The position numbers and the translations under genes are program-made. From Microvirga sp. ACRRW (GTDB lineage: Bacteria; Pseudomonadota; Alphaproteobacteria; Rhizobiales; Beijerinckiaceae), in assembly GCF_022346925.1 (NCBI RefSeq), contig NZ_JAKRNJ010000001.1:744001-808000 (forward strand): DNA of 64,000 bases, read 5' to 3'. This document shows, one piece after another, positions 26,129 to 34,821 of this stretch; the first letter of the stretch is position 1; every line of letters begins with the position of its first letter. The notes beneath the pieces are model-generated. The model worked only from the letters and a program-made list of their open reading frames with translations. It had not been told where the DNA came from and ran no database searches.

Positions 26129-26854
26129 TCAGCTGTTAGGGCCCAATGTTCGGATGGCATCCATCAAGGTGGATTCGCTCTCCTGGATGGTTGTCGCGGC
26201 GCTCTCGAAGTTCCTCTGAAGCGCAATCATCTTCGTCATCTCGAGAACGGGATTGACGTTCGACCCTTCGCTATAGCCCTGTTGGATGCCATTGGACGTA
26301 AAGTCCTGCACCGCCTCGCCGGGCATGCTGGATACAACACCCGAATTTCCATAGCGGCTCAGCCGACTGTTGCTGCTCAGTTGGAACAAGCCGAGAGTTC
26401 CGACCTGGTTATCCCCCTGAGTGATCGTCCCGTCACGACTGACGACGGGAGGTCCGGCATTCGGATCGAGCGCAATGGGCGCGCCGCCGGTATCGAGGAC
26501 GGCGTGTCCGTCGACTGTCACGAGATCGCCGTTCTCGTTCATGTTGAAACGACCGTCCCGCGTATAAACCGGACCGCTTGGGCCGCTATAGGCAAACCAG
26601 GCATCCCCCTGGATGGCGACGTCGAGAGGATTGTCCGTCTTGTTCAAGGGACCGGCCTGGCGCGAAATGTAATTTCGCCCGGACGAGGAAAAGGACACAT
26701 CGTTCTTGCCGGCGAGAGAGAGGAGTTCCTCGAACTTGATCTCATCGGCGCGAAAACCGCCCGTCGTCATGTTTGCGATGTTGTTGGCAATCGTCGAAAG
26801 ACGCTTCTCCATCGCGACCTGGGCCGACAGCGACACATAGAGGGCGGATTGCAT
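26129..26854 (-). CDS. flgF: Flagellar basal-body rod protein FlgF
   Basis: The 241-residue rod protein begins MQSALYVSLSAQVAMEKRL with TIANNIANMTTGGFRADEIK, the rod-family N-terminal motif. It contains VAIQGDAWFAYSG and ends with NPVLEMTKMIALQRNFESAA. The variant N-terminus (MQSALYV) distinguishes FlgF from FlgG. It is divergent from motA across a 204-nt region with several dyads. Confidence 0.93.
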   Translation of the reverse strand: MQSALYVSLSAQVAMEKRLSTIANNIANMTTGGFRADEIKFEELLSLAGKNDVSFSSSGRNYISRQAGPLNKTDNPLDVAIQGDAWFAYSGPSGPVYTRDGRFNMNENGDLVTVDGHAVLDTGGAPIALDPNAGPPVVSRDGTITQGDNQVGTLGLFQLSSNSRLSRYGNSGVVSSMPGEAVQDFTSNGIQQGYSEGSNVNPVLEMTKMIALQRNFESAATTIQESESTLMDAIRTLGPNS

Positions 26855-27058
26855 CTGGATGCTCCCGCAAGGCCAGACCCGACGGCCCTACCCTGCCTAG
26901 GTGAAATCTCCGGTACGCACAGGCCTGAGGCCCCTGCAACTCCCAGCCACGGGTACCAAAGCAGCCTTGCTCGAAGCTGGCTTCGCCCTTCCCAGCTTCA
27001 CGCAAGCCTCCAGGATTAGAAAATCGACCGGAACTGAGCTCTCGCGAGGACTAGAAGA
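26855..27058. promoter_or_regulatory. Divergent flgF/motA control region
   Basis: This 204-nt gap must hold promoters for both flanking operons. A perfect 7-bp hairpin AAGCTGG/CCAGCTT (26974-26998) and the palindrome GGCCTGAGGCC (26922-26932) are visible. I see no clear -35/-10 pair and cannot define the FtcR site. Confidence 0.45.
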
Positions 27059-27940
27059 TTGGGCGTCTTAATCGGATTGGTTGTTGCCATCGGCTCGCTC
27101 GTCAGCGGCTATGTCGCCATGGGCGGGCATCTCTCCATCATCTGGCAACCGTGGGAATATGTTATCATCTGCGGCATCGCGATCGGCACGTTCATCATCG
27201 CGAACCCGATGTCGCTCCTGAAGGACACGGGCCGGGCTGCCTTTGAGGCAATTCAGGGCAAAGTTCCCAAGAGGGAGCAGTATCTCGCGATCTTAGGCTT
27301 GCTTTATGCCTTGTTGAGAGAGTTGAAGAACAAGCCGCGCAACGAGGTCGAGGTCCATATCGACACGCCATCGGAATCCGAGATCTTCAAGTCGTTCCCG
27401 AGCGTCCTCAATGACAAGGACCTGACTCTCTTCATCTGCGATTACGTCCGCCTGATCATCATCGGCAATGCGCGCCCTCATGAGATCGAAGCGCTCATGG
27501 AAGAGGAGATCGCGACCCTCAAGCGCGACCGGACCAAGCCCTATTATTCGATCTATACGGTCGCCGAAGCTCTGCCCGCTCTCGGCATCGTAGCCGCAGT
27601 CCTGGGCATCGTAAAAGCCCTCGGCGCGATCGACCAGTCGCCGGCCATCCTCGGAGGCCTGATCGCATCCGCGCTTGTCGGCACCTTCGCAGGCATCTTC
27701 ATATCCTATGCCTTCCTGTCGCCGCTTGCGAACAAGGTGAAAGCGACCCGTGAAAAGCAGACACGCGTTTACATCATCGTGAAGCAGGCCCTGATCGCCT
27801 ACATGAACGGCGCGCTGCCCCAGATCGCCGTGGAGCATGGCCGAAAGGGAATCTCCGTGGAATACCGCCCGACCATCGACGAAGTTGAAACGGCCACAAC
27901 GACCGGCGGACGCTCCGAGGAACTGAAGGAAGCAGCGTAA
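27059..27940 (+). CDS. motA: Flagellar stator protein MotA
   Basis: The 293-residue protein has four membrane spans (about 1-20, 30-50, 170-190, 200-222). The key segment AEALPALGIVAAVLGIVKAL contains the conserved proline, and RPHEIEALMEEEIATLKRD lies in the cytoplasmic loop that meets FliG. The start is TTG at 27059 behind a GAGGA site, giving GVLIGLVVAIGSLVSGYVAM as in rhizobial MotA. It heads motA-fliM-x-fliN-fliG-flhB. Its partner MotB is encoded at 36067-37296. Confidence 0.95.
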   Translation: MGVLIGLVVAIGSLVSGYVAMGGHLSIIWQPWEYVIICGIAIGTFIIANPMSLLKDTGRAAFEAIQGKVPKREQYLAILGLLYALLRELKNKPRNEVEVHIDTPSESEIFKSFPSVLNDKDLTLFICDYVRLIIIGNARPHEIEALMEEEIATLKRDRTKPYYSIYTVAEALPALGIVAAVLGIVKALGAIDQSPAILGGLIASALVGTFAGIFISYAFLSPLANKVKATREKQTRVYIIVKQALIAYMNGALPQIAVEHGRKGISVEYRPTIDEVETATTTGGRSEELKEAA

Positions 27941-28872
27941 TGATGAGCGGTACGCAAAGCGCCAACGATATTCGCGACATGCTCCTGGACTCGGCAGGTC
28001 TCTCCATCGACCGCCTGCCCATGCTGCATGTGATCTTCGATCGCATGTCGACAAGCTGCGCCGAGCATCTTCGGCACATGGCCGCTTCTCCCATGTACTA
28101 TTCCCTCAGCGGGATCGAGAGCGGGCGCATCAGCGAAATTCTGGAGATGTATGAGGCCAATGCCGTCGCAGGCATCTTCCATGCTCCGGATTGGGACAGC
28201 CATATCCTGATCGGATTCGACCGCGACTTCATTTACACGATGGTCGAGGTACTTTTCGGCTCCGATGGTTCGGAGCCTCCTGTCGAGGAGGCTCGCGGTT
28301 TCTCCAGCATCGAGCTTCGCATGGCGCAATCTCTTTTCGAGCAGGTCGCCAAGGCGCTGCAAGCCTCGTTCTCCCTGGTATCGAACACGAAATTCAAGCT
28401 GGAACGCCTTGAAACCCGCATGGACTTCGCCGTGATTGGCCGGAGAAACAACCAGGCGGTCGCCGCCAAGTTTCTCCTTCAGGCCTTGAATCGTGGCGGC
28501 GAGATGTTCGTGATCATTCCTCAATCGGCCCTGAACCCGATGAGAAAGGTGCTCTCGAGAGTCGTCTCAGGCGAGTCGACGGGGCGCGACCCGCGCTGGC
28601 TGAAGCAAATGGCCAACGAGGTGAGCAAAACGGAGATCACTCTCACAGCCGTTCTTGAAGAACGCTTCCTCTCTCTCGGTGAGATCGCAGAGTTGAAGGT
28701 TGGTCAGGTGATCGAGCTCCAGGCTACGCCCAAGAGCCGCGTCAAGCTCGAAGGAAATCAGCAGGGCCTCTTCTGGTGCCACATGGGCCAGGCCGACGGA
28801 TCCTACGTTCTCAAAATTGATGAATCGATCGACCAAGAGAAGGAATTTCTTGATGATGTCTTCGCTAGCTAA
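27940..28872 (+). CDS. fliM: Flagellar motor switch protein FliM
   Basis: The 310-residue protein contains a CheC-like middle domain with YEANAVAGIFHAP, and a C-terminal SpoA domain with LTAVLEERFLSLGEIAELKV. It forms the C-ring and binds phospho-CheY through an N-terminal segment. That segment here (SANDIRDMLLD) is unlike the enterobacterial LSQAEIDALL but occupies its place. The stop of motA overlaps its ATG by 1 nt. The C-terminal end overlaps the next small gene. Confidence 0.93.
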   Translation: MMSGTQSANDIRDMLLDSAGLSIDRLPMLHVIFDRMSTSCAEHLRHMAASPMYYSLSGIESGRISEILEMYEANAVAGIFHAPDWDSHILIGFDRDFIYTMVEVLFGSDGSEPPVEEARGFSSIELRMAQSLFEQVAKALQASFSLVSNTKFKLERLETRMDFAVIGRRNNQAVAAKFLLQALNRGGEMFVIIPQSALNPMRKVLSRVVSGESTGRDPRWLKQMANEVSKTEITLTAVLEERFLSLGEIAELKVGQVIELQATPKSRVKLEGNQQGLFWCHMGQADGSYVLKIDESIDQEKEFLDDVFAS

Positions 28873-29167
28873 CATCGTTCTCTTCGTCGCTCTCGTCATA
28901 ACAAGCGCGATGGTCGCTCTTATGTATCTGAAGCTCAAGCGCTTCGACCGGTACCATGCGGAGTACCAGCAAATCTTCGATAAAACCGGAGTGGCTCTGA
29001 TCGGCGCGCAAAGGGCCGTCGCCACCTTCGGATCAGAGAGCCGCGAGACGCTCGCCCTTCTTGGAGCCCGTATTGAGGAAGCCCGGGAATCGGCGAGGCA
29101 GCTTGAGGCGCTCACCCAATCTGCTCGCGAGCTGTCCCAGGCCCGCTCTCGCAGCTCCAATTCGTAA
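28853..29167 (+). CDS. Small one-TM coiled-coil protein of the switch operon
   Basis: The 104-residue protein starts at the ATG at 28853, inside the end of fliM (20-nt overlap), with GAAGGA upstream. It has one N-terminal membrane span (about 5-25, ANIVLFVALVITSAMVALMY) and a helical tail with AHRAEY-like charge pattern and ETLALLGARIEEARESARQL. Similar small proteins occur between fliM and fliN in rhizobia (DUF6468-like, from memory). It may link the C-ring to the membrane; this is conjecture. Confidence 0.65.
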   Translation: MMSSLANIVLFVALVITSAMVALMYLKLKRFDRYHAEYQQIFDKTGVALIGAQRAVATFGSESRETLALLGARIEEARESARQLEALTQSARELSQARSRSSNS

Positions 29168-29178
29168 GGATCTGTCAT

Positions 29179-29556
29179 ATGTCAAACCCATTTGAGAATA
29201 GTTTTCAGGACAAGGCCGCCTGGCAGCAGGAGGGAGAACTCGGCAAGAGTCTCGGCGGTTCTTCCTCGCGAGACGACAGAATGGACAGCGGCCGCAACCT
29301 CGATTCGATCCTGCGGATTCCGGTGACGATCCAGGTCGTTCTCGGTTCCGCGACCATGCCCGTCTCCAACTTGATGAAGCTGGGACGCGGTGCCATCGTT
29401 CCTCTGGATCACAGGGTCGGCGAACCCGTCGATGTAGTGGTCAATGGCCGCGTGATCGCCCGGGGCGAGGTTGTCGTCGTGGAAGATGACAATTCGCGCT
29501 TCGGCATCTCCCTGACCGAAATCGTCGGCCCGCCGACCAACGACATCACTGGTTAA
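29179..29556 (+). CDS. fliN: Flagellar motor switch protein FliN
   Basis: The 125-residue protein has a variable N-terminus and a C-terminal SpoA domain: ILRIPVTIQVVLGSATMPVS, LMKLGRGAIVPLDHRVGEPV and VVVNGRVIARGEVVVVED. This is the full FliN pattern. It forms the base of the C-ring with FliM and helps dock FliH. It lies 11 nt after the small TM gene. Confidence 0.95.
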   Translation: MSNPFENSFQDKAAWQQEGELGKSLGGSSSRDDRMDSGRNLDSILRIPVTIQVVLGSATMPVSNLMKLGRGAIVPLDHRVGEPVDVVVNGRVIARGEVVVVEDDNSRFGISLTEIVGPPTNDITG

Positions 29557-29569
29557 AGCGGTTTCATCT

Positions 29570-30598
29570 ATGGTTGCGAGTTTCCCTGTAAGGCCAGGCG
29601 GCGCAAAGCCGATGAAAGGGCCGGAACGCGTTGCAACGCTTCTTCTCGCGATGGGGAAGCCTGCGGCCGGGCGGATTTTGAAGCATTTCAGTGAAGATGA
29701 GATTCGCCTCGTCACGAGGTCCGCCGCTCTGCTGGGCCCGGTCTCGCCTTCTCAAATCGAGACGCTCATCGACGAATTTGCCTCGAACTTTACAAGCGGG
29801 GCGGACGTCATCGGAAGCGTCTCTCATATTGAGAAGCTCCTGTCAGGAATCTTATCTCCCGAGCAGATTGCCGACATTCTAAGCGATGTCGCAGGCAATG
29901 CGAACAGAAGCATTTGGGAGCGCATCTCAACCGTTTCTGAGAGTGCTATTGCCTCCTACCTTTTGAAGGAGCATCCGCAAACGGCGGCTCTCATTCTGAC
30001 GAAGGTCAAGCCGTCATGCGCCGCCAAGGTGATGACCCAGCTTCCTCAGCCCCTGCGCAACAACTTGATGCGCCGTATGCTGAGCATGAAACCCATCGTC
30101 GACGAAACCATGAAGAATATCGAGAAGACTCTCCATGAAGATTTCATGGCGAATTTCTCGAAGCATGCCGGATCGGACACTCACGCCAAAATCGCAGACA
30201 TCATCAACAAGATGGAGCGCGACCATATGGAGGACGTGCTCACCAGCCTTTCGACCGTGAGGCCGAAATCAGCAGAGATTCTCCGAGGCCTGCTCTTCAC
30301 CTTCGACGACATCGTGAAGCTCACGCCGCGAGACCGAACGACGCTGTTCGATCAAGTTCCCCCGGATAAGGTCGTTCTAGCATTGAAGGGGACGAGCGAC
30401 GATTTCCGCAAAGTGGTTCTTGCCGCACTCTCGTCCCGCGTCAGGCGCATGATCGAGCACGAGTTGAGCAGCAAGGAGCCTTCACCGAACCGGGATATTG
30501 CCGAGGCACGCCGCTCCATTACGGACCTTGCCCTGGATATGGCCGGACGGGGCGAGATCGTCATCAACTCTGAAACAGACGACGAGTCTTTCGTCTGA
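29570..30598 (+). CDS. fliG: Flagellar motor switch protein FliG
   Basis: The 342-residue protein is helical throughout, with an N-terminal FliF-binding region (RVATLLLAMGKPAAGRILKH), a middle domain with LLKEHPQTAALILTKVKPS (the EHPQ motif), and a C-terminal torque domain containing LTPRDRTTLFDQVPPDKVVL. The torque helix includes charged residues (KGTSDDFRKVVLAALSSRVR). It couples MotA to rotation. It is the fourth gene of the motA operon. Confidence 0.95.
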   Translation: MVASFPVRPGGAKPMKGPERVATLLLAMGKPAAGRILKHFSEDEIRLVTRSAALLGPVSPSQIETLIDEFASNFTSGADVIGSVSHIEKLLSGILSPEQIADILSDVAGNANRSIWERISTVSESAIASYLLKEHPQTAALILTKVKPSCAAKVMTQLPQPLRNNLMRRMLSMKPIVDETMKNIEKTLHEDFMANFSKHAGSDTHAKIADIINKMERDHMEDVLTSLSTVRPKSAEILRGLLFTFDDIVKLTPRDRTTLFDQVPPDKVVLALKGTSDDFRKVVLAALSSRVRRMIEHELSSKEPSPNRDIAEARRSITDLALDMAGRGEIVINSETDDESFV

Positions 30599-30614
30599 GT
30601 GTTGATGATAAGAG

Positions 30615-31679
30615 ATGTCCGATTCAGAAGACAAGGAAAGCAAAACTGAAGCGCCTTCGGACAAGAAGGTTCGCGACGCTCTCGAGAAGGGCAACATTCC
30701 CTTCTCGAGGGAGGCGCCTATATTCGCTTCGATCCTCGGCATCCTTCTGGTCCTGACATTCACGGCCCGCAGCAGCACGAAGTTTTTGACGGAACGCCTG
30801 TCTCTCTTCATCGATCGTCCGCAAGACTTCCGGCTGGGATCAGGAGCGGACGCTGCATCCTTGTTCCATGCGCTTTCCCTCGACTTGGGAATGTTTTTGG
30901 TCCCGATCATCGCAATCCTGGCAGGATGCAGCCTTGTGGCCTCGATCTTCCAGAACACCCCGTCCGCCGTCACTGAGCGGATCAGGCCTCAATGGAACAG
31001 GATCTCACCGATAAGCGGCTGGAATCGAATCTTCAGCCGCTCCGGCCTCGTCGAGTTCGCTAAGGCCTTGTTCAAATTCGGAACCATTACCATCGTCTCC
31101 ATTCTGCTTCTCAAGTCGGAGCAGCATAAGGTCTTCAACGCCATGTTCAGTGACCCGTCCCTTATTCCGGAGCTTATGCTGACCATGGCGATGCGGCTCG
31201 TTTCCGCTATTGCCATTGCGACGATTGTTCTCGTTGCCGCCGACTTGGTTTGGGCGCGACTCAAATGGCACAACGACCTGAAAATGACGCCACAGGAGGT
31301 CAAGGAAGAGCACAAGCAAATGGAAGGCGATCCCATGGTCAAGGCCCGCATGCGCTCGCTGGCTCAAGACCGTGCCCGAAAACGCATGCTGGCAGCCGTT
31401 CCCAAAGCGACGTTCGTCATCGCCAATCCGACCCATTACGCGATTGCGCTCCGCTATGAGCGAAGCGAAGCGAGCGCCCCTATCGTCGTTGCAAAAGGCA
31501 AGGATCTCATTGCCTTGAAGATCCGCGAAACGGCAGAGAAACACGGCGTTCCCGTCATCGAGGACAAGCCCCTGGCAAGATCCATGTACGACCATGTTGA
31601 AGTGGATCGCATGATTCCTCCGGATTTCTACAAAGCGGTCGCACAGATCCTCTTTTACATTCTTACGAGATCTAAATGA
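30615..31679 (+). CDS. flhB: Flagellar export switch protein FlhB
   Basis: The 354-residue protein has four membrane spans and a cytoplasmic domain with the autocleavage motif N271-P272-T273-H274 (VIANPTHYAIAL). Cleavage there switches export from hook to filament substrates with FliK. The N-terminus (DSEDKESKTEAPSDKKVRDA) and the linker DLKMTPQEVKEEHKQMEGDP are typical. It overlaps the following gene by 4 nt. Confidence 0.96.
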   Translation: MSDSEDKESKTEAPSDKKVRDALEKGNIPFSREAPIFASILGILLVLTFTARSSTKFLTERLSLFIDRPQDFRLGSGADAASLFHALSLDLGMFLVPIIAILAGCSLVASIFQNTPSAVTERIRPQWNRISPISGWNRIFSRSGLVEFAKALFKFGTITIVSILLLKSEQHKVFNAMFSDPSLIPELMLTMAMRLVSAIAIATIVLVAADLVWARLKWHNDLKMTPQEVKEEHKQMEGDPMVKARMRSLAQDRARKRMLAAVPKATFVIANPTHYAIALRYERSEASAPIVVAKGKDLIALKIRETAEKHGVPVIEDKPLARSMYDHVEVDRMIPPDFYKAVAQILFYILTRSK

Positions 31680-32176
31680 AAAGACTTCCCTCCGCAGCCC
31701 CGGAAGGCTCTCTTTACGGATATGTCGACGTGAACGCATTCGAGGAGGTTCTGGCCTGCAACATCAAGGATGTCATAGCCGATTTTTGCCTCGTGGATGC
31801 CGAGATCATCAGATCTTATGTAAGCAAACAGCTGCACGGCAATATGAATGAGATCGTTTCGTCCTGCGCGGAACTGTTCTTCAAGGGACACACGCTTTCC
31901 TATGCCCGGTCCGCCGGGATCAGCACGGCTCTTGGCCACCCTCCCTGTGTCGTTCTCGACATGGAGTTTGCTCACGATACTGTCAGCGTCGACTTCAAGC
32001 TCGTCCTGGGGGAGTTCTCCGTGGGCGTGCACATCAATCGCGTGCTGCTGTCTGAGATCAGTGAGACCGACTTCGACCCTCGCTCGTTCGCTCAAATCAT
32101 CGCCTCGGCCCGCTTGAGACCTCTCCCACCGCGCTTCCGTTCCGCTTACTGCCCCGCAAATTCTCTGCGGCATTGA
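31676..32176 (+). CDS. Unknown protein coupled to flhB
   Basis: The 166-residue protein starts inside the flhB stop (ATGA overlap), so it is translated with it. No membrane span or signal peptide is seen. It has a mixed alpha/beta pattern (AFEEVLACNIKDVIADFCLV, VVLDMEFAHDTVSVDFKLVL) and three cysteines in the first 90 residues. I do not recognise the family. Its fixed place at the end of a switch/export operon suggests a flagellar function, perhaps in export or assembly, but nothing in the sequence proves this. Confidence 0.65.
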   Translation: MKRLPSAAPEGSLYGYVDVNAFEEVLACNIKDVIADFCLVDAEIIRSYVSKQLHGNMNEIVSSCAELFFKGHTLSYARSAGISTALGHPPCVVLDMEFAHDTVSVDFKLVLGEFSVGVHINRVLLSEISETDFDPRSFAQIIASARLRPLPPRFRSAYCPANSLRH

Positions 32177-32197
32177 GCAGCGACACAGGCGAATACC

Positions 32198-32905
32198 TTG
32201 GCACGAACTTCCGTCCCCCTCGTTCTCCTGTCGGTTGCCGGCGTACTGGCCGGCTGCAACGCTCAAACTACGGTCGACGCTCGAGGCCCTTGGGGAACGC
32301 CGGCAGAGCCACGCAGTTATCCGCAATACTCATCGCCATGGGGGCGGCATATCATAGAGGAACGCCCTCCAATCGTGTCCGGCGCAAGCCTGCCCATGGA
32401 ACCCGCTTTTTCGGCGGACAATGGCAACTTCCTGCCGGTTTCTTCCCGGGACAGACGAACCGTCACCTTGCCGGAAGACCCGCAACCTTCTGCCTCCGTG
32501 GCTCCATCCCATGCGCGTGAGCCAGCCGGGCCGGTTCCTGCAGAGATTCGCGAGGAGGTGCGCACACAAGAGCGCGCCCGCATGTCGCCTTCGGCGGAGT
32601 TTCCGCCCGGAGTTTTCACAACCCCTCGCCGTGCGTCGTCTTATGCCGGAATATGGCACGCCAAGGATGACAAGGGTCTTTCCTGCAGCATCCATCTTTC
32701 AAGCGTTGCATCCCTGGATCTTTATAAGGCATCCGTGTCCAAGTGCTCCAATGAGAGCCTGAGCCAGGTGAACATGTGGCGATTTGAGGGAGGCAAAGTT
32801 ACGCTGTTCTCTCGGGGCACGGAGATTGCGCGATTGGAGGGAGCGGAAGCTTCCCTTGCAGGGACCTTGAGCAGGTCAGGCGCTCCTCTTAGAATGACGC
32901 GATAG
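32198..32905 (+). CDS. Lipoprotein with C-terminal AprI/Inh-like domain
   Basis: The 235-residue protein starts at TTG 32198. A lipobox LAGC closes the signal peptide at Cys20. A long proline-rich disordered stretch (about 30-145) follows, and then a compact domain: YAGIWHAKDDKGLSCSIHL, SKCSNESLSQVNMWRFEG and a final GTLSRSGAPLRMTR. The two cysteines and the W/G spacing match the AprI/Inh metalloprotease-inhibitor beta barrel, known from small periplasmic inhibitors. No matching protease gene is visible. It is convergent with the transglycosylase gene, 10 nt away. Confidence 0.65.
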   Translation: MARTSVPLVLLSVAGVLAGCNAQTTVDARGPWGTPAEPRSYPQYSSPWGRHIIEERPPIVSGASLPMEPAFSADNGNFLPVSSRDRRTVTLPEDPQPSASVAPSHAREPAGPVPAEIREEVRTQERARMSPSAEFPPGVFTTPRRASSYAGIWHAKDDKGLSCSIHLSSVASLDLYKASVSKCSNESLSQVNMWRFEGGKVTLFSRGTEIARLEGAEASLAGTLSRSGAPLRMTR

Positions 32906-32915
32906 ACGACGATTA

Positions 32916-33575
32916 TCAGCCGCTGGAAGCAGTCTGGCCCGGCTTCAATCCCGGGGCATCCGCGCAGAACGAGCGGGCATTCGGCGTCCATTGGCCAAAT
33001 CCGGTCGCGACCATGTTGGCGATCACCCGGCAAACATAACGCTTCTGGGCGGGATCGTTATCGGGACCGGCATGATAGCGGGCAATCGCCATCGTCCAAG
33101 TCTCATGACGCCCCTTCAACTCGCTCAAGAAACGGGCGGCGTATTCCACATTGTCCCGAGGGCTCAGCATGCTTTCCAAAGATGCGAACCTTTCGCGGTG
33201 ATAATGATGGTTGATCTGCATGCAGCCGAGATCGACCAGCTTGGCCCCGGCCCGGCGGGCCTGTTCGAACTGCTGAACGGCTTCGCCAAGGGAATTCGCG
33301 AAAACCGCCCGTCCCTCGATGTTCATGGCATAAGGCTGCAAGGATCCGCGACGCCCGGTTTCCGTCAGTCCGACCGAGTAAAGCATTCCGAGAGGAACGC
33401 CATATTTCGCGGAAGCCCGTAGCATCTCCCGCTCGCAAAGCTGGCTCGCAGGCTGCGCCTGAACTTGAGCGCGAGCAGGACTTGCCAGACTATAGGTACA
33501 CGCCGCCAGTGCTGCGGCTGCCAGGAATCGCTTGCTCGTCCGCATGCTTATGATGCTCTGCACTTGTGCCCGCAT
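32916..33575 (-). CDS. Lytic transglycosylase, SLT domain
   Basis: The 219-residue protein has a signal peptide (about 11-37, RTSKRFLAAAALAACTYSLA) and an SLT-type domain. The catalytic Glu sits in YSVGLTETGR, and the family's second and third motifs appear as DLGCMQINHHYH and WTMAIARYHAG. It probably opens peptidoglycan for rod passage, replacing the missing muramidase half of FlgJ. In Sinorhizobium a similar gene follows fliK. Its likely start at 33575 lies 86 nt inside fliK, so the genes overlap. Confidence 0.88.
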   Translation of the reverse strand: MRAQVQSIISMRTSKRFLAAAALAACTYSLASPARAQVQAQPASQLCEREMLRASAKYGVPLGMLYSVGLTETGRRGSLQPYAMNIEGRAVFANSLGEAVQQFEQARRAGAKLVDLGCMQINHHYHRERFASLESMLSPRDNVEYAARFLSELKGRHETWTMAIARYHAGPDNDPAQKRYVCRVIANMVATGFGQWTPNARSFCADAPGLKPGQTASSG

Positions 33576-34821
33576 TTTGCCTTTCCCGGTTGCGAGAATG
33601 TCCATCCTGGCTGGCGCTACCTTGCTGAAATGATTGTCCCTGCATCTGCATGTCGGACTGGGTCTTGGATGTCGCCATGCGATCCTGAACAACATCGTCA
33701 TTGACATGAATGCTGATCGTGTCGGGACGATATCCCGATCCGCGCAGAAGCGAGGACAGTTTTTCGGAATCGGCCTTCAAAAGCTGCGCCGTCTCTTCGC
33801 TCTCAACATGAAGCTCCATATCAAGGCTCTCACCGGCAAGCCGCATTTTTACGGTTACAGCACCGAGATGCGCAGGGTGAAGCTGCAGGTTGAGAACCCG
33901 CAGGGCACTATCGGAGGCTTTGACGGATATTGTCCGGAATGTGCCATCGAATTGCGTTGGATGAGCTTGTGAGCTGTTTGCGAAGGATTGAACCTCCGAC
34001 TTTACCGCACGCGCTATCCGATGAAGATTGTCCGATGGTAGGTTGATGGATTCATCATGCTGGACTGAATCCGGAGAAGGGTCTGCCTGGTGCTCAACTC
34101 TTTCCTCAGAGTGGCCTGCCATGGGCTTTCCTTTTGCAGCGGTGTTCATGGCATCACCCGATTCACGCTCCACCGCATCCAGGGGAGCAGCAGGAAGTCC
34201 AGCTTGCGGGCGGGTATCCTGCTGAATGTCCTGCCGTTTTAAGGGGAGAGACACTGGAAGTTCGTTGCGGGCGCCATCATCGGATATGTCATCGAACGAG
34301 GCTGAGGTTTCGCCTTGCGGTTCGGCAATGTGTCCGGTTTCAAGCCTCTCAACCAATGGCTTGAAATGCGTTTCCTGATGCTGAACGGTAATCGCTGTTC
34401 TGGGTGCGGTCGTCAAGTTCGGCAGCCCACCTTCTTCCGGCGAGAGCTGCATGCCGTCCAGAAGAAGCGGTGAGGAGCCGCCCTTCTGTTCATCGCTGCT
34501 TGAAGATGCCATTGAAGCGGGCGATGCTGCATTCGGCAAAATACCTTGCAGCAGAACGAAGACTGCGTTTGCTATGCCGGCAGGTCCGGATGCGTTGCCC
34601 TCAGTTGCCGTCTCGGACGTGTTAGGCTCACCCTGCCATTGAGCATCGCCCCCATCCCCCGAGACATGCTCTGCCAACCCCTTCAAAAGAGTGTCGAAGC
34701 TTTCGGTGTCAGCAGGTCCGGTAGCGCCAAGCGCACCTTCAACAGCGACAGAGGGATCTCGCGAAGGCTGCTGATCAATCTGTCTGGGTAGATTGCGGGC
34801 CAGGATGTCAAAAGGGTTCAT
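33490..34821 (-). CDS. fliK: Flagellar hook-length control protein FliK (MotD in rhizobia)
   Basis: The 443-residue protein has a low-complexity, Ser/Glu/Pro-rich first part and the compact Flg_hook domain near the C-terminus: RVLNLQLHPAHLGAVTVKMR, LDMELHVESEETAQLLK and SLLRGSGYRPDTISIHV. It measures hook length and triggers FlhB switching. It overlaps motC by 4 nt and the following transglycosylase by 86 nt. In S. meliloti the same position carries motD, later recognised as FliK. Confidence 0.92.
   Translation of the reverse strand: MNPFDILARNLPRQIDQQPSRDPSVAVEGALGATGPADTESFDTLLKGLAEHVSGDGGDAQWQGEPNTSETATEGNASGPAGIANAVFVLLQGILPNAASPASMASSSSDEQKGGSSPLLLDGMQLSPEEGGLPNLTTAPRTAITVQHQETHFKPLVERLETGHIAEPQGETSASFDDISDDGARNELPVSLPLKRQDIQQDTRPQAGLPAAPLDAVERESGDAMNTAAKGKPMAGHSEERVEHQADPSPDSVQHDESINLPSDNLHRIARAVKSEVQSFANSSQAHPTQFDGTFRTISVKASDSALRVLNLQLHPAHLGAVTVKMRLAGESLDMELHVESEETAQLLKADSEKLSSLLRGSGYRPDTISIHVNDDVVQDRMATSKTQSDMQMQGQSFQQGSASQDGHSRNRERQNAGTSAEHHKHADEQAIPGSRSTGGVYL

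Noticed and set aside
26922..26932. GGCCTGAGGCC in the flgF/motA gap as a fifth copy of the leader module
   Set aside because: It shares GGC-N5-GCC and the central TGA, but the 12-nt spaced CCGG hairpin and TGARC are missing.
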